In this document: piece by piece, positions 35,101 to 45,076 of the stretch
Layout: every line of letters starts with the position of its first letter
Numbering within the stretch: position 1 is the stretch's first letter
NCBI GenBank assembly: GCA_022414725.1
Contig: CM039464.1
Span: 11,942,968-12,006,967, forward strand
DNA: 64,000 nt
Direction: 5' to 3'
Source of the DNA: Microglena sp. YARC
Lineage: Eukaryota > Chlorophyta > Chlorophyceae > Chlamydomonadales > Chlamydomonadaceae
Notes under the pieces: generated by a model
What the model was told of the DNA's origin: nothing
What the model saw: only the letters and a program-made list of their open reading frames with translations
Database searches by the model: none
Translations under genes and position numbers: made by a program

Positions 35101-38100
35101 TTTTACCACACAAACTGCATCATATGATATCATATGATACGGTAACATGATATCATATTGCCGTTCCCTAATAATGTGTCTGATACTCAGTGAGATTTGC
35201 ATGTGTCCTCCTCTCACGCGGTTACACTTTTGAGTTGTTGAATGCTGTGTCTGATGCTGCCAGCATGCATTTAGATGCCTTACTTGGTGAGATTTGCATT
35301 TTTATATGAAATCAATTTCGCCCCACAAATTGCATCATATGATATCATATATGACTGGTAACTTTTGCCTACCTAGACCGCCGTCATCATATGATGACAT
35401 GATATCATATGATATCGTATTGCTGTTCCCTTATATTGTGTCTGATGCTGCCTACATGCATTTGGATGCTCTACTCGGTGAGATTTGCATTGTGTCCTCG
35501 TCTGTTATGATTACTGTTGTCAGTTGTTGAATGCTGTGTCTGATGCTATCGACATGCATTTGGATGCCCTATTCGGCGAGATTTGCATTCTTTCCTCGTC
35601 TGATGTGGTTACTGTTTTCAGTTGTTGAATGCTGTGTCTGATGCTATCGACATGGATTTGGATGCCCTACTCGGCAGGATTTGCATTCTTTCCTCGTCTG
35701 ATGTGGTAACTGTTTTCGGTCGTTGAATGCTGTGTCTGATGCTGCCTACACGCATTTGGATGCCTTACTCGGTGAGATTTGCATGTTTTTATGTGAGTAA
35801 ATTAAAAGTATATAAGTAGCTAGACCTTCATAACCCTTCTCTGTCCACACCACCACCAGCGCCTTTTCTCAATGCTTCTCGCACCTATGTTCGCTCACGT
35901 ATTCTGTTTCTCCGTCTGCAGGGGATGAAGGCTCTCGAGAGAATCTCCAACGCCACCCATGCCACGACCACCTGCCCTTACACCTCACCGCGCTATCAGC
36001 CTTCTCTGTCCACACAACCACCAGCGCCTTTTCTCAATGCTTCTCGCCACCCATGTTCGCTCGTGCATTCTGTTTCTCACTCTGCAGGGGACGAGGGCTC
36101 TCGAGAGAATCTCCAACGCCACCCATGCCACGACCACCTGCCCTTACACCTCACCGCGCTATCAGCCTTCTCTGTCCACACAACCACCAGCGCCTTTTCT
36201 CAATGCTTCTCGCCACCCATGTTCGCTCGTGCATTCTGTTTCTCACTCTGCAGGGGACGAGGGCTCTCGAGAGAATCTCCAACGCCACCCATGCCACGAC
36301 CACCTGCCCTTACACCTCACCGCGCTATCAGCCTTCTCTGTCCACACAACCACCTGCGCCTTTTCTCAATGCTTCTCGCCACCCATGTTCGCTCGTGCAT
36401 TCTGTTTCTCACTCTGCAGGGGACGAGGGCTCTCGAGAGAATCTCCAACGCCACCCATGCCACGACCACCTGCCCTTACACCTCACCGCGCTATCAGCCT
36501 TCTCTGTCTACACCACCACCACCACCACCTATTCTCAATTCTCCTCGCCACCCATGTTCGCTCACGCATTCTGTTTCTCACTCTGCAGGGGACAAGAGCT
36601 CTCGAGAAAATCTCCAACGCCACCCATGCCACGACCACCTGCTCTTGCACCTCACCGCGCTATCAGCCTTCTCTGTCTACACCACCACCACCACCTCTTC
36701 TCAATGCTCCTCGCCACCCATGTTCGCTCACGCATTCTGTTTCTCACTCTGCAGGGGACGAGAGCTCTCGAGAGAATCTCCAACGCCACCCATGCCATGA
36801 CCACCTGCTCTTGCACCTCACCGTGCTATCAGCCTTCTCTATCCACAACACCACCACCACCGCCGCTGCCGCCTCGGGCGGCGCCACCAGCGGGGGAGGG
36901 GGGCCTAGCCCTGGTGCAGGTCATGTCCAAGGGGGGGCCATATCAACTCCCGTGCCTCCACGAAAGCCTGTGCAAGGCCTTGCCATCATCGCCCTGCTGC
37001 GCCTTGCTACAGCCTTATGCCATTCTGCCACAACCGCCCGCCCTACCCAAGCTGGCTACACCGCCCTCATGGTGGGCGTGCACATCATCGCCATGTGGCT
37101 TCAATCGAACCCAGCCCTAGCTGCCCTTGGTGCGTGCTCATCTGCATCATCACCTCCATCATCTGGTGGCAGTGGGGGCGGGGGTGAGGATAGGGGCCTA
37201 GCCCAGCGACCCCACTTGCTTGCTTCCCTCCCTGATGGTCTGATGGAAGAGGAAGTCCTGAGGCGTATTGAGTTCTGGCGCGCGGCCCTCCGCCTGATCC
37301 ATTCTTTGCTGCAGGAGGCAGGGCGACGGAAGATCCAGGTATGTGATAGTTTGTTTTTGAACGTGTGGGGCATTATCCCTAAGGCCGTTGTCTGCTGGGA
37401 AACGGGTACCCTGCGTCTACAGACAACACTACTAGGCCTTGTTGATACAAGCACCTTGAACGCATACCTGCTTTGTGCGTTCTGTTGCCGACCGACGGAG
37501 GCGTATTGAGTTCTGGCGCACGGCCCTCCGCCTGATCCATTTTTTTGTTGCAGGGGGCAGGGCGACGCAAGATCCAGGTTTGTATGTTTGTTTTGTTTTG
37601 TTGATGAACCGGTACCCTAGGCCTGCAGACAACACTACCAGGCCTCATTGATACGAGCACCTTCAGCGCATACCTGCTTTGTGCATTCTGTTGCACTGCC
37701 TGATCTTTGCAATTTAAATGTATGTTTTGTTTGTTTTTTGACGGGTGGGTCTTAATCATTAAGGCCGCTGTCTGCTGGTGACAGGGTACCCTGCGTCTGC
37801 AGACAACACTACCAGGCCTTATTGATGCTTGCACCTTGTCGCCCCGCCTTATCTTGCTTGCAACCTGCCACCCAAGTGTATGTTTTTACATGAGACCAAT
37901 AGTGCAGTGATAATTGCAGTGTTGATAAGATAGTCGTCTGCTGCGTGAGCAGGTACACCATGGGCAGCAGACGACTAGGAAAGGTCTTATCAACGGGAGC
38001 ACTCTAGGAATCACTCATATTTGTTACGATCACGTTGCACTGCTCACTGTGCATTGTTTTGCCCACTTAAATGTATGTTGTAACAGTCCTGGGGTGGCCA

Positions 38101-41100
38101 AATAGGCTGAAGGGACTTGCCCAACCTTCAAAACAGGAAAGGCACTCTAATAATCAAGCACTGGTGAACTGAACCCCCCCCAAATCGTAAACGACGGGGT
38201 CCTGGGCATGGTGCTATGCAGATAATTTAACATTTCGTTTCGTCTCACAATGATCATCACAGGTATGCAGTGAGGACAAGTTCCTGCCAGCTCAGCTTGG
38301 GGAGGATGCTGAGTTGTCAGGCTTCCTCCCCTTGCAGCAAGCCCTAGCTGGCTTCCCAACTTGGTGCAAGTCTGCCCCAGACGAGGCTAGCATGCGACTT
38401 CAGCGAACTATCCATGCATTCAAGAGGCTGGCCGAGGCCCTCCCCCTGCCCCCCGCTGTTGGCAGCGGGGGCCACGCCCTCTCCCAGAATGGAGCAGCCC
38501 CCCTTGGGGGCAGCAAGGCTCGGGGCCGCATGGCAGCTAGTGCCTTGACAGCTGCCCTGGCGGCAGCCAGGTCCACCACTCCCGCCAGCGAGGCCTCCCT
38601 CCTGGAGCTAGAATACGCAACAGGGGACGTGCGCCAGGCTGTCCTGTCAGCATTCTCCCCCAGGCTTGCCGTGGGCCATGGCCCCCGGGGGGGCGCAGGG
38701 CATGGGCGGGAGTCCAGCAACGGCCAACATGGGAGTGAGCAGCAGAGTGAGCCCCTCCCTCCCTCTGGGCATCCTCAAGAAGTGGGTCAGATGGCTCAGC
38801 AGCCTGCAGTCTTGGCCACGGCGGCTGTGCCCCCCTCTTCCATGCCAGCCACTTCTGTTGGGGGCCCGGGACAAGGGCCCGGTGTCAGTGGGGGGCTGCC
38901 ACCTACTGCCTCCACTTGGGGTTCAGGGATAGGGACCTCTGTGTATTTGGGGGGCCCGCCCCCTGCTGGGGTGACAGGGACCCCGCTTGTGTCTGCAGGG
39001 GGCGTGCCACCTGCCGCTGCCTTGGCTGCTGCCGGGGATGTCACGGTCACCGCCCCTGCTGCTGCTGCTGCTGCTGAGGAGGAGGAGGAGGAGGAAGTTA
39101 TTGTGTTCCAACCTAGGAAGCAGAGCAAGTCGACCAATGCAGGTGGGGTTCAGTTCAGCTGCCACCTAGAGGCTACTGCTTTATTGATTAACTTGCAGGG
39201 CTCGAGGCAAGGGCACGGCCCTATCCTTGTAATAAGGCATACTATTTATGTGTTTATGTATCTCCATAGGTGCCGAAGTCCGAAAACGCCTAAAGTCGAT
39301 AGAAGAATGTGATACAGAGCCGTACATGGCCCAAACTGCTCGGAATCGAATTCTGTCAGGCTCATATTGTTCGCGACAGTGTCAGCTATGCGCGCAGCTA
39401 CATTTCGTGCGCATCTGGTCGCGAGCAGCCTTGTTCGGCAGGCCAGTGGCAGTACATCAAATGTGCGATAATTAGTGATACAAATCCAGATCGCGTCAGA
39501 TACGAGGCCGCGCGAGCTATTCCGAAGAAAGGTACATCGGGACGAAAGGCTTATTGAACCCTTATTACAAGGTCGGAGGCTGCGCTTCAGCCTTGGCCTC
39601 GGAATCTACTGAAATAGCTGTACATCTCAAGATTTCACCTCCCTGTGGCCTACCACACCATGGCTCAGGATTAGGGTGTGTTCTCAATGATCTACCCCAA
39701 ATCATTAACTGAGTTCAGATGTGGATGTTTGAAGACAAATTAAACAAAAATTGTTTTATTAATTTATTTTCAAAAAATATTTGAATATTGAATTTTGAAT
39801 TTTCGGAAAAAAAAGAAAAAGTTGTTGTGCACGCTATATCTTGAGCAAAACCGAGGCCCCAAATGTTTCAATTTAGGCTGTGCAACTCTGACCCAGACTT
39901 AGGACACCCACGAAACGTAAATAATCAGTGTTTTGGGGGTCCGTACTCAACTGTACTGCCTGTGTACTGCCTTCCAAGACCTTCCGTAATAACTACTGGT
40001 AGGGAAAGACGTTACACAACATTTGTACCCAGTGTTCTTTTTAAATGGCTTGTTTCGGTCGCGATAGGCTCCGTATCACTTCCTACGTAAAACCCGTATC
40101 GACTTAGGGAACCCCATAGTAACAAATTAGCATGTTTCACTTGACCTGGTCCCCACCATTTGAGAAAACCCAAATCCGAGTATTTGTGTGTTGAACTGAT
40201 GTGGTTGGGCAACTTATTAGCAAAAAATCTTTGTTTTGGGGCTTGAGGGCATAGGCTCAATCCATCCGTATCACTCAGGGTCTGACTCAGGCACCTACGG
40301 ATATATTTATTTATTTAATATATTTACTTATTTACATGCAGGCCATGATGCAAGGGCACTGTCCTATCCTCGCAATAAGGCGTACCATCAATTTATTTGT
40401 TTATGCATTAATTTATTTATTTATGTATGTATTTATTTACATGCAGGCCATGATGCAAGGGCACTGTCCTATCCTCGCAATAAGGCGTACCATTAATTTA
40501 TTTGTTTATGTATGTATTTATTTACATGCAGGCCATGATGCAAGGGCACTGTCCTATCCTCGTAATTAGGCTTACTATTTATTTATTTGTTTACGTATTA
40601 ATTTATTGATTTATTTATTTATTTATGTATGTATCTATCTATTTATTCATTCATTTCCATGCAGGGCACGAGGCAAGGGCACCGTCCTATCCTCGTGATA
40701 CTTATTTATTTATTTATGTATTTATTTATTTATTTATTTATGTCTTAATTTACTTGCAGGAAATGAGGCACGGTCGATGTCCTATCCTCGTAATAAGACA
40801 TACTACTTATGTATTTGCTTATTTATTACCGTCCTCAATGTAGAAGAGACTCGACGGTTACACCGGTCACACCGGATGCGATGCCACTTAGCCCTGAAGG
40901 GCTCGCGTCGACACAGGCTTGCGCAAGCCACCTGACGATGCCTCGTGAGCGTTTCCCCGGCCCTCATCTGACCGTGCCATCGCCTTGCAAGTGCAAACCT
41001 GGTACTTGCGACCATGCAAATTCCGCATACCGTACTGACAGCAAAGCTTAATGCTTTAATTTCACGGGAGCACCCATGAAATCGAGGCGTATACTATATT

Positions 41101-44100
41101 ACGCGACGAAAAAAACGTCAAATCGAGTTTCAGGGCGAAATTAGGGTTTGGGTCCCTGGGCTCCACATAGGGCTTACTACCCCAGCCGCCGGCCGTCTGC
41201 CGGCTCAACGACACGCGTACATATGCTAACCTTCAAACTGCGTGATTGAGTAGCTTTCAACTTCTGAGCGTACAATATGTAGGGGACGGCTATATTATAT
41301 AATATTAGTGACTAAATAATAGTATATAATATTATATAGTATTTGTTGGACGAGCCATCTCACCAGAATTTCGTATTTATTTGAAAAACTAATATTATTA
41401 TGACACTATAATAATATTAGTTCATATTAGTTTTTCGAACACTAATATTAGTTGCCGTTCCCTACAAATATGCCCAACTAACTTTCTATGAATATGTACC
41501 TAGTTTCCTAACGATCGCAGTGCCATATTGCACATCCTGAGACGCGCACACTTGCACTACCTGGGCACTTGTAATGTGTGTGCACGAACTCCTTCCTTTT
41601 ATTACATCTTTCGTATAAAGGCGTGTGGAATGCCAAACTGCTCTGATACCAAAAACTGGTCTGAGCTGTACTTATTTATTGATTGATTTATGTATGTATT
41701 TATTTATTTATTTATTTCATGCAGGGCACGAGGCAAGGGCTCTGTCCTATCCTAGTAATAAGGGGTACTATTTATTTATTTGTTCATGTTTTGTTTTTTG
41801 TTTTTTACATGCAGGGCACGAGGCAAGGGCACAGTCTTATCCATGTAATAAGGCTTACTATGTATGTATTTATTTACTTATTTACTTACTTACTTACTTG
41901 CTTGCAGGGCACGAGGCAAGGACACTGTCATATCCTCGTAATGAGGCATACTATTTTTGTATTTACTGATTTGTTTATTTTCTTATTAATTTATTTACGT
42001 GCAGGTCATGAGGCACGGACGATGTCCTATCCTCTTAATAAGGCTTACTATTTATTTATGTATGAGATACTTACTTATTTATTTACTTACTTATTTATTT
42101 ATTTATTTATTTATGTGTTTACTTATTTATTTACTTATTGTTTTACGTGCAGTTCATGAGGCACGGACGATGTCGTATCGGAGCACCTACAGTGGTGATG
42201 GAGGTGGAGGGAGCCACTCCATGGCTACGTCCGCCTCCAACAGCAGCCTGCCCACTACTGGAGGGGGGAATCACCCCATGGGGGGCGTGGGGGGGACTGC
42301 ACCCAACCAGCCAGGTGCCCCCCATGGAACAGCCCATGCCATGCCAGTAGCTTCTGCCACCCCTTCGTATAATTCAGACCCCATGAGCACGGGCCAAGCC
42401 AACTTAGCAAGTGCTGGTGAGCAATTAGGGGGGCCTGGCCAACAAGCAGGTGGCTTGGCACCAGTGGCACCCCTGGCCAGCACAGGCCCTGCTCCGCCCT
42501 CCAATCAGGGCCAAGCCACAAGTGCGGACCTTTCGCCCTCCGGCATGGACTTAGACCCCCCCCATGATGTGACTAACATCAGGCAACAGCAGACCCCAGA
42601 CTCCAAACATCCCATCCCACACCATGCCTCCTCCCAAAACCCGCCCTCCTCGCTCGCCCCTGCCCTAGCCGCGCCACGCCCCACTTCCTTGCCTGCTCCT
42701 TCCCAACTCCTAGCCGGAACGCCTCTCACTGCCTCACTTCTCCCCCAAGTCCCCTTGCCTCCCACCTCGCTCCCAGACCAGGCTTCGCCACACAGCACGC
42801 CCCTTCCCGACACAGCCACGCACACCTCATCAGACACCCCAGCAGAAGCTCCAACAGCAATGGACATTGATTCAACCTCTGCTACCTTAGCTACCCACCA
42901 CCTACCCCCTGCATCCTCTGCCTACCCAGCAGCTACCCACCACCTACCCCTGCATCCTCTGCCTACCCAGCAGCTACCCACCACCTACCCCCTGCATCCT
43001 CTGCCTACCCCCTACCCCCTACATCCTCCGCCTATCCCACTGCCCCCCTCCCCACAACCCACCACGCTTTTGTCCAAGCAACAACGCCGCCAACTCATAT
43101 CCCAGCTAGCCATCTCCAAAGCAGATGTCTATGGCCTGGAACCTATTCCCACCCACCTAGCCCCTCCACCCCCCCCTCACACCCTGACTTGTACTGAAGA
43201 GGGCCTGGGCCCCCATCACACCCACCATGCTCCTGCCAGCCTACCTTTTGCTGGCCCCTCCTCTTTCACCATGCCCCACACAGTAAGGACCCAGGCCCCC
43301 CACCAGGCCCCCCCGGTGGTCACAGCAGGGCCCTATACCTTACCAGAATCACTCACCAGCCCCGTGGCACAAAAGCTGAGAGCCAGCTTGGCGAATGAGG
43401 CCTGCCAGCCTGGCCCCATCCCCACCTACGCCCCTTTAGAGGTGGGGACCCCCTGGGACAAGGCCATCCACGAGGATAGGCGGAGTCGGGCGCCGTTTCC
43501 TTTGCAGCCCACTGCATCAGCCATGCTCGACGATACTGTAATATCCATGGTCAACAATGTGCTGAGTGGGTCCCCTGATGGTGGTGGTGTGAGCAGCGAG
43601 GGGGACATAGGCCAGCGTGGCAGAGGCTCATCCGGGGGGGCGGACAAGGCCCCTCCCCCTGGGGGTGAGGGCAGAGGAGGGGACCTCTACTGGCATGGCG
43701 GAGGCTTATCCGGGGGGCTGGACAAGGCCCCCCCCCCTGGGGGGCTGGAGGGGGTCATTGGGGGTCCTGCTACAGGGGGGTGGAATTCCTGGGGGAGTGG
43801 ACATGCCAACCCAGAAAGCGTCACAGCGGGTGGCAGTGGTGGTGGGTCGGGACACCCGGCGTGGAACCATACCCCGGTTGGGGGTATGGGTGGCTTTGTA
43901 GATGCCTCGGCAGCAGCTGCTCAGATCCCGCTGGTAGCTGCCAAGCAGCTGCTACCTGGCTCCTTGCCGCGTGCTCAGATGCTACCTGCCCCCGTGGCCT
44001 CACATCTATTTGAGCAGCTTCTGAGCCCACACCCGCTAACACCAGCACAGCGCCACCTAGAACCTCCACCGTACCAGCTAGCACCTCCACAGTACCAGCT

Positions 44101-44425
44101 AGCACCAATGCAGCACCAGCTAGTGCACCCACAAGCAGGAGAGGCGCGTTCATCAATGTTTGACGCCGCGCCTTTTGCCTTTACTGCACCAACCTCTGTA
44201 GCAACCTCAAATCCCCAAACACCTCCATTTTCCAACCACTCTTTATCTACTGCCAACCATGCCGGGATGTCGGACGGGGGGGGCTTTGCCCACACGCCAG
44301 ACATGGTTGGCTTTGTAGGTGGTGGGAGTAGTGGAGCTGGGGGTGTAGGCACTGGCGGAGGTTACAGCTTCTTAGACCACTTAGTGGCGCAACATCAACA
44401 GGGCGCACTTGATCGGGGTCTCTAA
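24554..44425 (+). CDS. SMG7: SMG7/EST1-family nonsense-mediated mRNA decay factor
   Basis: Nine exons: 24554-24793, 26454-26549, 28181-28477, 30424-30578, 33862-33936, 34927-35087, 36755-37338, 38263-39142 and 42153-44425. They total 4761 nt and every phase fits, giving 1586 aa. EST1-type 14-3-3-like/TPR landmarks run in order: NEVEQALWKSTFYKPIEEFR (82-101), CLIYLGDLCRYQ (about 199-210), FYQLAATVLPNSGNPFNQMA (about 225-245), SLGVSVPFVTARDNLLLLFE (264-283), VRLHGMLF (about 310) and HLTVLSAFSIHN. ELSGFLPLQQAL and the acidic EEEEEEVIVFQP motif near 820, characteristic of SMG7 proteins, follow. Residues 830-1586 are low-complexity Pro/Gly/Ser sequence with short internal repeats (HPLPT; YQLAPPQ) and no PIN domain, unlike SMG6. 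In other eukaryotes SMG7 binds phosphorylated UPF1 and recruits decay enzymes in the cytoplasm. The start is the first in-frame ATG before conserved sequence. The exon 4 acceptor (30424 or 30433) is ambiguous by three codons. Confidence 0.88.
24984..25049. repeat. Perfect-stem inverted repeat, 26-bp arms
   Basis: Arms 24984-25009 (CTACTAGGCTGCAGGAGCAT onward) and 25024-25049 are complementary with one mismatch across a 14-nt loop, in intron 1 of the SMG7 gene. The transcript could form a strong hairpin. No coding. Confidence 0.75.
25391..25428. repeat. Poly-C run of 38 with flanking GT-rich low complexity
   Basis: 38 C in a row in SMG7 intron 1. It is preceded by a GTGT/TGCATG-rich stretch (25090-25380) and followed at 25680-26220 by a minisatellite of GGGGTTGTGTGGGTT units. 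Confidence 0.9.
26550..27265 (+). repeat. G-rich array after exon 2 of the SMG7 gene, about 170-bp unit, 4 copies
   Basis: The intron begins GTAGGGTTGTGCAGTTT. TTGTGCAGTTTCAAGTG and GTGAGGTTGGGTGGGCTGG recur about four times with runs of G, the longest being 43 G at 26756-26798. The exon end itself is not clearly repeated, so this array may be purely intronic. Confidence 0.7.
27567..28180 (+). repeat. Acceptor-junction array of SMG7 exon 3, 5 acceptors
   Basis: Acceptor plus exon start (CCTTGCAGGAGGCCCAGAAA) occurs with exon-start positions 27567, 27718, 27884, 28028 and 28181, spacing 144-166 bp. Each copy retains 30-100 nt of coding similarity (EAQKSGAGGEE, then GKQQQKLTAAYLKF) before running into C-rich intron sequence or a stop. 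Only 28181 continues. Confidence 0.9.
28478..29110 (+). repeat. Donor-junction array of SMG7 exon 3 with ATC microsatellites
   Basis: The exon end TGTGCAGATACCAGTCTCAG and its donor recur with GT at 28478, 28630, 28831 and 29000. Each copy is preceded by ACAG- or AAAG-like sequence, so each resembles a 45-nt mini-exon. Long ATC runs (28670-28780, 29030-29108) fill the gaps and account for poly-Ile/Ser/Met open frames. Confidence 0.88.
29600..30420 (+). repeat. 20-bp pyrimidine-rich tandem array, about 41 copies
   Basis: Unit TTGTACTGTACCCCATTCTG and variants (TTGCACTCTACCCTAACCTG) recur with an almost strict 20-bp period and end a few bases before the exon 4 acceptor at 30423. The array lacks AG dinucleotides almost throughout. 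It is intronic. Confidence 0.92.
30596..30811 (+). mobile_element. tRNA-derived SINE (second copy)
   Basis: A-box-like ATTGGTCGAGTGGT and B-box-like GGTTGGATTCC at the head, then CGTTGTCAACCGCGATGGTA, ending CCCCACCAGGCGTTAGCATT. ATTCAGTG flanks both sides (30588-30595, 30812-30819), a probable short or partial target duplication. It lies just inside intron 4 of the SMG7 gene. Confidence 0.75.
30820..31160 (+). repeat. Tandem SINE-head fragments, 4 copies
   Basis: Four units of about 85-90 bp each contain a B box (GGTTCGAATCCCCACGG or variant), GCGCTTTAGTGTTCGCGG and CTGTCAACTGCCATGGTGAG. These are reiterated internal parts of the SINE next door. None forms a complete tRNA. Confidence 0.8.
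31150..32360 (+). repeat. 75-bp satellite array derived from the SINE 3' region, 16 copies
   Basis: Unit markers (GTAAGACGGTGCACCC) fall at 31186, 31261, 31336 and so on to 32310, exactly 75 bp apart apart from one 74-bp unit near 31860. The unit is the SINE tail (CCCGTTCCCTACCGCCGTAA to CACCAGGCGTTATCATTACT). Units fall into two types (TACCATGCC and TACCAAGCC) in mixed order. The 75-bp period keeps frames open on both strands (up to 301 codons); these are not genes. Confidence 0.95.
32385..32560. mobile_element. MITE-like family C copy
   Basis: Left GAGCAGCAGCTTCTAGGCAG and right AGCTGTCTAGAAGCTGGTGC are inverted complements about 150 bp apart. The interior matches the copy at 8803-8990. 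A truncated relative is at 34320-34420. Confidence 0.55.
32800..33861 (+). repeat. Acceptor-junction array of SMG7 exon 5, 5 acceptors
   Basis: Units of about 130-170 bp carry ACCTACGGATGCCGCTCCTT, then TTGACTGTCAG and the exon start GAGCCTTGGAGTGACTGTAC. The AG sites lie near 33040 (TTAG), 33199, 33361, 33490 and 33861; the last is the functional one. Each copy keeps about 30 nt of coding similarity (SLGVTVPFVT). Before 33000 the same ACCTGACC motif forms a shorter-period tandem run. Confidence 0.85.
33690..33785 (-). repeat. Dispersed repeat family B (reverse)
   Basis: Reads TTGGGCAAGTCTCTTTAGCC and GGCCTACCCCTGGACTGTAA on the plus strand, the reverse complement of the family core. It interrupts the exon 5 acceptor array. 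Confidence 0.7.
34545..34905. repeat. AT-rich minisatellite, 36/72-bp period
   Basis: GATATATGAGATCATATATG and ATGGACACGATCTTGATA alternate about eight times in SMG7 intron 5. The periods are multiples of three, giving repeat-encoded frames (YEIIYEHDMDTILI) that I do not call coding. Confidence 0.88.
35088..35800 (+). repeat. Donor-junction array of SMG7 exon 6, 6 copies
   Basis: The exon end (CATTTGGATGCCCTACTCG) and donor GTGAG at 35088 recur near 35289, 35478, 35579, 35674 and 35773. Two later copies have GC in place of GT (GCGAG, GCAGG). Between the first copies lie ATATGATATCATAT palindromes with the end CCGTTCCCTA (35117-35172, 35335-35435), which are fragments of the MITE family at 20946. 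Confidence 0.88.
35922..36754 (+). repeat. Acceptor/exon array of SMG7 exon 7, 166-bp unit, 5 extra copies
   Basis: Exon-start positions after CTCTGCAG are 35922, 36088, 36254, 36420, 36589 and 36755 (spacing 166, with one of 169). Each copy repeats about 95 nt of the exon (GDEGSRENLQRHPCHDHLPL) plus the polypyrimidine tract before it. All three plus-strand frames are open for about 830 nt. The final copy, 36755, continues into unique exon sequence. Confidence 0.92.
37339..37830 (+). repeat. Donor-junction array of SMG7 exon 7
   Basis: The last 80 nt of exon 7 (AGGCGTATTGAGTTCTGGCG to GGCGACGCAAGATCCAG) recur once in full at 37497-37576, followed by GTTTGT. The downstream intron segment with GGGTACCCTGCGTCTACAGA and CTAGGCCTTGTTGATACAAG recurs three times. 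Confidence 0.8.
37921..37994. mobile_element. Tiny inverted-repeat element
   Basis: GTTGATAAGA and TCTTATCAAC bracket a 74-bp segment, and inside it TAGTCGTCTGCTGC pairs with GCAGCAGACGACTA. It resembles a minimal MITE or a hairpin. No clear target duplication. Confidence 0.45.
38085..38230 (+). repeat. Dispersed repeat family B
   Basis: AACAGTCCTGGGGTGGCCAA and GAAGGGACTTGCCCAACC match the family core. It lies in intron 7 of the SMG7 gene. Confidence 0.65.
39199..42152 (+). repeat. Acceptor-junction array of SMG7 exon 9, 11 acceptors
   Basis: TTTATTT-rich intron followed by TGCAG and GGCACGAGGCAAGGGCACTG-like exon starts at 39199, 40342, 40447, 40532, 40665, 40760, 41725, 41815, 41908, 42005 and finally 42153. 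Copies then read TCCTATCCTCGTAATAAGGC. They encode versions of HEARTMSYP; only 42153 (HEARTMSYRSTYSG) continues into exon 9. The array is interrupted by about 1.1 kb (39240-40310) and 0.9 kb (40800-41680) of unrelated sequence, the latter holding a MITE. Confidence 0.9.
41280..41464. mobile_element. hAT-like MITE, 185 bp
   Basis: TAGGGGACGGCTATATTATA at the left and AGTTGCCGTTCCCTA at the right match the ends of the element at 20946. Flanks ACAATATG and CAAATATG are a near-identical 8-bp duplication (two changes). The interior is an ATATTA-rich palindrome. Confidence 0.7.
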
Positions 44426-44760
44426 TCAGCCCACCAACTCAGCCCACCAACTCAGCCCACCACCTGAGCCCACCACCTCTGCCCACCCTCATCCCACCAA
44501 CTCTGCCCACCACCCTCCCCACCCTCATCACCCTCAGCCCACCAACTCAGCCCACCACCCTACCCACCCTCATCACCCTCAGCCCAACATCCTACCCACC
44601 CTCAGCCCACCACCTTCCCCACCCTCATCACCCTCATCACCCTCAGCCCACCACCTCATCCCACCACCCTCCCCACCCTCATCATCCTCATTCCAACACC
44701 TCAGCCCACCACCCTTCCCACCCTCATCATCCTCATCCAGCCACGTCGACCCCCCCCCCA

Positions 44761-44803
<43 letters not shown>

Positions 44804-44889
44804 GTACATTATCAGAGCCCCGCCTCAGACCCCACCTCCCACCCCCACCCCACACACACATGGTACATGATCAGAGCCCTGCCTCAGAC

Positions 44890-44920
<31 letters not shown>

Positions 44921-44984
44921 ACACACACACCCTCCACCCCACACACACATGGTACATTATCAGAGCCCCGCCTCAGACCCCCCC

Positions 44985-45018
<34 letters not shown>

Positions 45019-45045
45019 GTACATTATCAGAGCCCTGCCTCAGAC

Positions 45046-45076
<31 letters not shown>

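Noticed and set aside
35925..36587. Start codon at 35925 as a separate gene start
   Set aside because: The ATG lies in a duplicated exon copy, and all three frames are open only because of the 166-bp repeat; conserved sequence begins in the final copy joined to exon 6.
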